From: an uncultured Lachnospiraceae bacterium
Lineage (GTDB): Bacteria > Bacillota > Clostridia > Lachnospirales > Lachnospiraceae
Direction of reading: 5' to 3'
Assembly (NCBI GenBank): GCA_910588865.1
Contig: CAJUSJ010000111.1
Location: 1 to 11,424, forward strand
Length of the DNA: 11,424 bases
The notes under the pieces: model-generated
The model's database searches: none
The model's input: only the letters and a program-made list of their open reading frames with translations
What the model was told of the DNA's origin: nothing
Made by a program: the position numbers and the translations under genes
Shown: positions 7,784-11,424 of the stretch, in pieces
How the letters are laid out: every line of letters starts with the position of its first letter
Numbering within the stretch: the stretch's first letter is position 1

Positions 7784-7910
7784 AGACTGGGAAGGGCGGA
7801 GGAGACAGGCGGATTACGGCGGGCCGAAAGCCAGTGCGGAACGGCATGGGGGCTGAGACAGAAGGTGAGGCTGGAACCAGGGATCCGAGCACAGCGGAGG
7901 GCATGGCGGA
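7784..7910 (+). other. jetC-jetD gap, purine-rich, no gene
   Basis: 127 nt between the jetC TAG and the jetD GTG, in an operon whose other joints overlap. The strand is rich in G and A. The jetD frame is closed here by TGA at 7854 and 7866, so jetD cannot extend upstream. The other two frames are open throughout. No terminator hairpin or promoter is evident. Confidence 0.55.
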
Positions 7911-9203
7911 GTGGAAAGCAGAAGGAAGACGGCGGGAAAGAACAGGAGCAAAGGCCAGGCGGCAGATCAGGGGCCAGGCCCCAGGTACCATATTCTGGAC
8001 TGGATTCTGAAAAAGTATGAGGGAAGAACCACCAGAAGCGACTGGAGACAGGAGAAGACCGGAAATAAGAGTCTTAAGATCCAGCAAGAGCATTTTGACG
8101 CTGCCGGCAAGACAGAACTGCTCTCCGAGATCAGAGAACTGGAGGAACAGGGGCTGATCCGGGTAAAATATTTCAGCGGCGGATCTGATGTGGAGAAGAT
8201 CACTTACAATCTCAGGGACATGGAACGGTTCTATGAGATAGAAGGAAAACGTTCAGAGAAAAGCATCCTGGAGGAGGCGTGGAACTGTGTCAGCGCTTAT
8301 GGAGCCCAGGCAGAGTCTCCCTGGCTTCGGGCCTACTATGAGGATCTGCTCCGGGATATTGATAAGGGGAAATACCCGGATCATCTGTCCGGCCCCGGCG
8401 TTCTGCTGTTTCGGTGCCTCAATATTTTGGAGAACCTGAAAGAACCGGTTTACGTGAGGATTTTCAGCAGCCAATATCTGGGCGGTTCAAAAGTATTTGA
8501 AGAGACATTGAAGGCCAGGGTCGTCAGCATTGGGAAGGACTATCACCCCATGGCTGACAAGGCCATGAAAGACCAGCAGGTTCTTTCTCAGATGTATCTG
8601 GAAACCTATTCCCAGGAGATGGAGCTGAAAGGGGAGCTGAAGATTGTGCTGGCAGGCCGGGAGGTGGATCTGTCCCAGTTCCCTTATGGAGCGGTGCTGA
8701 ACACAGAGACATTGAAAAACGCGGAGATATCCCGAAAGCAGGAGATCAGAAAGATCATTACAGTGGAAAACAAAGCCAACTACATGTCCATGCCCTATGA
8801 GCAGGGGACATTGATCTTGTTCTGCCATGGATTTTTCTCCCCGCTGGAGAGGGATTTTCTGGTTAAACTGGAAAGGGAGGTCCTGGAGCCCTCCAGGCAG
8901 GCCGGGCAGGAAATCGAATACTGGCACACAGGAGATCTGGATTACGGCGGCGTCAGGATTTTCCGCTATATCAGAACCAACATTTTTCCGCGGATCCGGC
9001 CCTGGCAGATGGATGTGGAGCAGTATGAAAGGTATCAGGAGTATGCTCTGGAGATGAAGCCGTCATCCCGGAGGGAATTGAAAGATATGAAGGAACCTCT
9101 TCTGCAGCCCCTCATCGACCGGATAGCGGCTGAGGGGAAGGTGATCGAGCAGGAGTGCTTTTTGTTTCGGGAAAGGGAGCCGCGGCGCGGTCATCCCGTA
9201 TAA
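7911..9203 (+). CDS. jetD: Wadjet protein JetD (TOPRIM-like nuclease subunit)
   Basis: 430 aa from GTG 7911, the first start codon after in-frame stops at 7854 and 7866; GCGGAGG at 7894-7900 is a plausible ribosome site 10 nt away. The first 20 residues are basic and poorly structured; family-like sequence begins at YHILDWILKKYEG. The N-terminal half (about 20-200) fits the DUF3322 winged-helix/arm region, the C-terminal half the DUF2220 TOPRIM domain: TVENKANY with conserved Glu286, LILFCHGFFS, then GDLDYGG with Asp342 and Asp344. These acidic residues match the metal-binding set of topoisomerase-VI-like TOPRIM domains. JetD cleaves the circular DNA trapped by the JetABC complex. Catalytic residues are intact, so the system looks complete. 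The GTG start and the 127-nt gap could make JetD less abundant than the others. Confidence 0.88.
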   Translation: MESRRKTAGKNRSKGQAADQGPGPRYHILDWILKKYEGRTTRSDWRQEKTGNKSLKIQQEHFDAAGKTELLSEIRELEEQGLIRVKYFSGGSDVEKITYNLRDMERFYEIEGKRSEKSILEEAWNCVSAYGAQAESPWLRAYYEDLLRDIDKGKYPDHLSGPGVLLFRCLNILENLKEPVYVRIFSSQYLGGSKVFEETLKARVVSIGKDYHPMADKAMKDQQVLSQMYLETYSQEMELKGELKIVLAGREVDLSQFPYGAVLNTETLKNAEISRKQEIRKIITVENKANYMSMPYEQGTLILFCHGFFSPLERDFLVKLEREVLEPSRQAGQEIEYWHTGDLDYGGVRIFRYIRTNIFPRIRPWQMDVEQYERYQEYALEMKPSSRRELKDMKEPLLQPLIDRIAAEGKVIEQECFLFREREPRRGHPV

Positions 9204-9223
9204 TAGGAAGGAGAGTATTAAAA

Positions 9224-10015
9224 ATGGGCAGTAATAAAAAAAGGCTTGCCATAGCAGGCTGCGGATTTTTGGGAAACATCGTGATGGATGGGTGGTGTAA
9301 CGGGCTTCTGCCGGAGTATGAGATCGTGGGAGTCCTGGGAAGAGATCCGGGAAAGGCCCAGGCCATGGCAGACAAGGCCGGCTGTCCGGTGTGTAAAACC
9401 ATCCAGGAATTGCTGGAGACGAAGCCGAACTATGTGGCGGAGATGGCTTCCGTACAATTGGTGAAGGACATAGCGGAGTCGGTTCTGACATCAGGCGCCA
9501 ATCTGGTGGTGCTGTCCATCGGGGCCTTTGCCGATGAGGAATTTTATGAGCATATCCAGTCCGTGGCCAGGGAAAACGGGACGAGAGTCCACATTGCCTC
9601 CGGGGCCATCGGCGGTTTCGATGTGCTGCGGACCGTGTCCCTCATGGGCCAGGTGAACACAGAGATGGTGACTCACAAAGGGCCCAAGTCCCTGGAAAAC
9701 ACGCCTGTATTCCAGGAGGGGCTCATGGAGGCTAAAGAAGAGACGGAAGTATTTTCCGGCAACACAAAAGAGGCTATCCGGCTTCTTCCCACCAAGGTCA
9801 ATGTGTCGGTGGCAGCTTCCCTGGCCACAGCGGGGACAGAGAACACAAAGTTTTCCATTGTCAGCGTGCCTGGGATGACGGGGGATGACCACAAGATCAC
9901 CGCGGAGATCCACGGGGTGAAGGCAGTGGTGGATATCTATTCCAGCACCAGCGCCATCGCGGGGTGGAGCGTGGTGGCGCTGCTGCGGAATCTGGTTTCG
10001 CCGATTGTATTTTAA
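9224..10015 (+). CDS. nadX: L-aspartate dehydrogenase family protein (DUF108/NAD-binding)
   Basis: 263 aa from ATG 9224, with AGGAAGGAG at 9205-9213; the frame runs upstream to 9155 but would overlap jetD and lack a ribosome site. An N-terminal Rossmann fold is marked by AGCGFLG (11-17). The signature SGAIGG (126-131) and VNVSVAASLATAG (192-204) fit the NadX/aspartate dehydrogenase catalytic domain, and His223 sits where the family's catalytic His lies. NadX oxidises L-aspartate to iminoaspartate with NAD(P), feeding NAD synthesis. The usual C-terminal PSxNPKTS-type motif is weak here (DIYSSTSAIAG), so the substrate may differ. It begins only 20 nt after jetD and is probably cotranscribed with it, though a metabolic link to Wadjet is unlikely. 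The partner may be the dehydrogenase at 10632. Confidence 0.75.
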   Translation: MGSNKKRLAIAGCGFLGNIVMDGWCNGLLPEYEIVGVLGRDPGKAQAMADKAGCPVCKTIQELLETKPNYVAEMASVQLVKDIAESVLTSGANLVVLSIGAFADEEFYEHIQSVARENGTRVHIASGAIGGFDVLRTVSLMGQVNTEMVTHKGPKSLENTPVFQEGLMEAKEETEVFSGNTKEAIRLLPTKVNVSVAASLATAGTENTKFSIVSVPGMTGDDHKITAEIHGVKAVVDIYSSTSAIAGWSVVALLRNLVSPIVF

Positions 10016-10034
10016 AAATAATCTAAAAATGCGG

Positions 10035-10063
10035 TTGCTATTTGATGGTTATTTGAGTATACT
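10035..10063 (+). promoter_or_regulatory. Promoter of the type III antitoxin RNA
   Basis: TTGCTA (10035-10040), a 17-nt spacer, then TATACT (10058-10063), starting 20 bp after the nadX stop. Transcription would start near 10070, about 25 nt ahead of the first antitoxin unit. A promoter driving repeats, terminator and toxin is the standard type III arrangement. Confidence 0.7.
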
Positions 10064-10094
10064 AAATATAGGTTAATGCCTTTGGCTTAACAGC

Positions 10095-10202
10095 AGGTAT
10101 ATCTCGACCTTTAACAGAGACAGTTATGAGTGGGCATATCTCAGCCCTAAGCGAGACAGTTATAAGCGAGTGTTTCGCCACTCAAAGCGCGAATCTAACA
10201 GT
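10095..10202 (+). ncRNA. ToxI-like antitoxin RNA, three 36-nt units
   Basis: Three tandem units of about 36 nt: 10095-10130, 10131-10166 and 10167-10202. Units 1 and 2 share ATATCTC and GAGACAGTTAT, the latter at exact 36-nt spacing (10117 and 10153). Each unit opens with a short stem whose sequence changes while pairing is kept: AGGT/ACCT (10095-10098 with 10107-10110), GGGC/GCCC (10132-10135 with 10144-10147), GAGTG/CACTC (10168-10172 with 10179-10183). Unit 1's AGGT-8 nt-ACCTTTAA closely resembles the Pectobacterium ToxI repeat as I remember it. In this family the toxin cuts the precursor into units that fold as pseudoknots and inhibit the toxin in a ring. Unit 3 is the most diverged. Confidence 0.82.
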
Positions 10203-10228
10203 GGGGGCGGATTTTCCGCCCCCTTTTT
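10203..10228 (+). terminator. Intrinsic terminator between antitoxin repeats and toxin
   Basis: Perfect 9-bp stem GGGGGCGGA (10203-10211) / TCCGCCCCC (10215-10223), loop TTT, then TTTTT (10224-10228). In type III systems this position holds an attenuating terminator that keeps antitoxin RNA in large excess over toxin message. The toxin ribosome site begins 3 nt later. Confidence 0.92.
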
Positions 10229-10241
10229 ACAGGAGGAAAAG

Positions 10242-10607
10242 ATGGCTATAGAGCTATATGAAGTTAATCCGAGATATATAGATTATCTTGTGCCCTTTGC
10301 CCCGCATCTGTTTCACAATAAACAGCCAGGGCAGTGTAATGAAAGGAAATATATTGGCATTATTTTATATATAAATGATGTAAAGTATTTTGCGCCGCTA
10401 TCCTCTTTTAAAGAAAAACATGAACGGATGAAAAATGGTTTGGATTTTATAAAGGTGGGCAACTATGCTGTGATCAATATTAATAATATGTTCCCGGTTC
10501 CTGACAGGGAATATACATATGTAGATATTCCTAAAGTCAAAGATCCGCGGTACAGAAAACTTCTGACAGCAGAATATCGCATTATCAGAAAGCAGCAGAC
10601 ATTTTAA
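10242..10607 (+). CDS. toxN: Type III toxin, ToxN/AbiQ family endoribonuclease, apparently C-terminally truncated
   Basis: 121 aa from ATG 10242; AGGAGG at 10231-10236 is 5 nt away. It matches the ToxN/AbiQ fold: YIDYL (12-16), ERKYIGIILYINDVKYFAPLSSFKEKH (34-60) and the FIKVGNYAVININNMFPVP stretch. S54, S55 and K57 align with the active-site T52, S53 and K55 of Pectobacterium ToxN, and R35 with K33. The protein is an RNase that cleaves cellular and antitoxin RNA and triggers abortive infection. ToxN and AbiQ are about 170-180 aa; this one ends shortly after RKLLTAEYRIIRKQQ, losing some 45-60 residues, and a new gene starts 24 nt later. It may be inactive, or a short variant. The locus is AT-richer than its neighbours, which suggests transfer. 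Confidence 0.85.
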   Translation: MAIELYEVNPRYIDYLVPFAPHLFHNKQPGQCNERKYIGIILYINDVKYFAPLSSFKEKHERMKNGLDFIKVGNYAVININNMFPVPDREYTYVDIPKVKDPRYRKLLTAEYRIIRKQQTF

Positions 10608-10631
10608 AATTTAGAAAACAGGAGGTTCAAC

Positions 10632-11424
10632 ATGTTCAAAAAATTAGTGGCCATAGAGCCCGTAAGCCTGATCCCGTCAGCCCAGGAGGAGCTAAAGAGG
10701 TATGCCGAGGAGGTAGTGCTGTACGAGGATATCCCGGAAAATGATGAGGAGATTGTAAGAAGGATCGGCGGCGCTGACGGTGTGCTGGTGAGTTACACCT
10801 CCCAGATCCGCCGCCCGGTGCTGGAGAGGTGCCCCAATGTCCGCTATGTGGGCATGTGCTGCAGCCTGTACTCGGAGGCCAGCGCCAATGTGGACATCGC
10901 CTGCGCCAGAGACCATGGGATCCAGGTTCTTGGAATCCGGGATTACGGCGACAGAGGCGTGGTGGAATATGTGCTGTACCAGCTGATCAGGATCCTCCAC
11001 GGCTTTGATTTCCCCACATGGCAGGACGAGCCTCTGGAGCTGACCGGGCTCAAGGTGGGGATCGTGGGCCTGGGAGTGTCCGGCGCCATGGTGGCAGATG
11101 CCCTTATGATGATGGGCGCGGATGTGTCCTATTACAGCAGGACCAGGAAGCCGGAGAAAGAGGCGGCGGGGCTGGCCTACCTTCCTTTAAATGACCTGCT
11201 TGCCGGAAATCAGGTGGTGATCACCTGTCTCAACAAGAACGTGATCCTTCTGGGCAGAGAGCAGTTTCAGTGCCTTGGAAACAAAAAGATCCTGATGAAC
11301 ACATCCATCGGCACGGCGTCGGACACAGCGGCCCTGGCGGCCTGGCTGGAGTGTGGTGAGAACCTGTACTGCTGCGACACGGAGGCGGCCATCGGCGACC
11401 CGTCGGGAGAACTGGTCAGACGGG
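10632..11424 (+). CDS. D-isomer-specific 2-hydroxyacid dehydrogenase family protein (partial, right edge)
   Basis: 264 residues are visible from ATG 10632, with AGGAGG at 10620-10625, 6 nt upstream; the frame continues past the window. The N-terminal substrate domain contains YEDIPENDEEIVRRIGGADG and a VEYVLYQLI helix. The NAD-binding domain has the Rossmann motif VGIVGLGVSGAM (142-153) followed by YYSRTRK, where the Arg suggests NADP tolerance. The family catalytic Arg lies in an NxSRG motif; here it reads NTSIG with Ile226. The later DVxxEP-like site reads DTEAAIGDP, so the usual Glu may be Asp256. The His region is outside the window. It starts 24 nt after the toxin and would be read from the antitoxin promoter or from the nadX side. 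Members reduce 2-keto acids or oxidise 2-hydroxyacids; the substrate here is unknown. Confidence 0.8.
   Translation, partial: MFKKLVAIEPVSLIPSAQEELKRYAEEVVLYEDIPENDEEIVRRIGGADGVLVSYTSQIRRPVLERCPNVRYVGMCCSLYSEASANVDIACARDHGIQVLGIRDYGDRGVVEYVLYQLIRILHGFDFPTWQDEPLELTGLKVGIVGLGVSGAMVADALMMMGADVSYYSRTRKPEKEAAGLAYLPLNDLLAGNQVVITCLNKNVILLGREQFQCLGNKKILMNTSIGTASDTAALAAWLECGENLYCCDTEAAIGDPSGELVRR

Noticed and set aside
7845..8010. Alternative frame from ATG 7845/7903 as the jetD start
   Set aside because: It ends at a TGA near 8010 without joining the JetD frame; it would need a frameshift for which no slippery site was seen.
9155..9223. N-terminal extension of the aspartate dehydrogenase from 9155
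   Set aside because: It lies inside jetD, has no ribosome site, and the Rossmann fold starts right after ATG 9224.
10087..10202. CRISPR array in the repeat region
   Set aside because: The units are contiguous with no spacers, differ in sequence, have covarying stems, and are followed by a terminator and ToxN-like gene, which fits a type III antitoxin instead.
10170..10241. N-terminal extension of the toxin from GTG 10170
   Set aside because: The extension would translate the third antitoxin unit and the terminator hairpin; ATG 10242 has an ideal AGGAGG and matches the family N-terminus.

Overview
The window looks like a chromosomal defence/accessory region of a Firmicute, most likely class Clostridia and probably Lachnospiraceae. 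I base this on protein family resemblance, AGGAGG-type ribosome binding sites, and a patchwork composition: a GC-rich core (jet genes and dehydrogenases) beside clearly AT-richer blocks (positions 1-2000 and about 10020-10620). No database search was possible, so family names rest on motif recognition.

Layout. (1) 1-1235, minus strand: a long open frame running off the left edge, encoding a metal-dependent HD-domain protein, with its own TTGACT-17-TAAAAT promoter at 1371-1399. (2) 1236-2431: a poorly conserved strip with a perfect 9-bp palindrome, a small ORF resembling the tail of an Rpn/PD-(D/E)XK transposase-like protein, a strong terminator, a two-helix membrane miniprotein, and a second hairpin terminator. 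Its 5' arm repeats, base for base over 21 bp, the sequence just before the small ORF. (3) 2432-9203: a complete four-gene Wadjet plasmid-defence operon, jetA-jetB-jetC-jetD, of the clostridial type with a DUF5716-like JetA. jetA/jetB and jetB/jetC overlap; jetD is set apart by an unusual 127-nt gap. (4) 9224-10015: an L-aspartate-dehydrogenase family gene only 20 nt after jetD. (5) 10035-10607: a compact type III toxin-antitoxin locus of the ToxIN/AbiQ family, with promoter, three 36-nt antitoxin RNA units whose short stems covary, a perfect intrinsic terminator, and a ToxN-like toxin that appears to lack its usual C-terminal part. (6) 10632-11424: the start of a D-2-hydroxyacid-dehydrogenase family gene, cut by the right edge, with the catalytic arginine position occupied by isoleucine.

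How the parts fit. JetA, JetB and JetC would form an SMC-like (MukBEF-related) loop-extruding complex, and JetD the TOPRIM-type nuclease subunit that cleaves small circular DNA. ToxIN/AbiQ systems act against phage by abortive infection. The window therefore combines an anti-plasmid and an anti-phage system on one strand. The toxin locus sits between two metabolic dehydrogenase genes that were probably once adjacent, which suggests insertion of a small defence cassette into a metabolic cluster. The most interesting points are the covarying antitoxin repeats, the shortened toxin, and the direct repeats bracketing the two small ORFs upstream of Wadjet.
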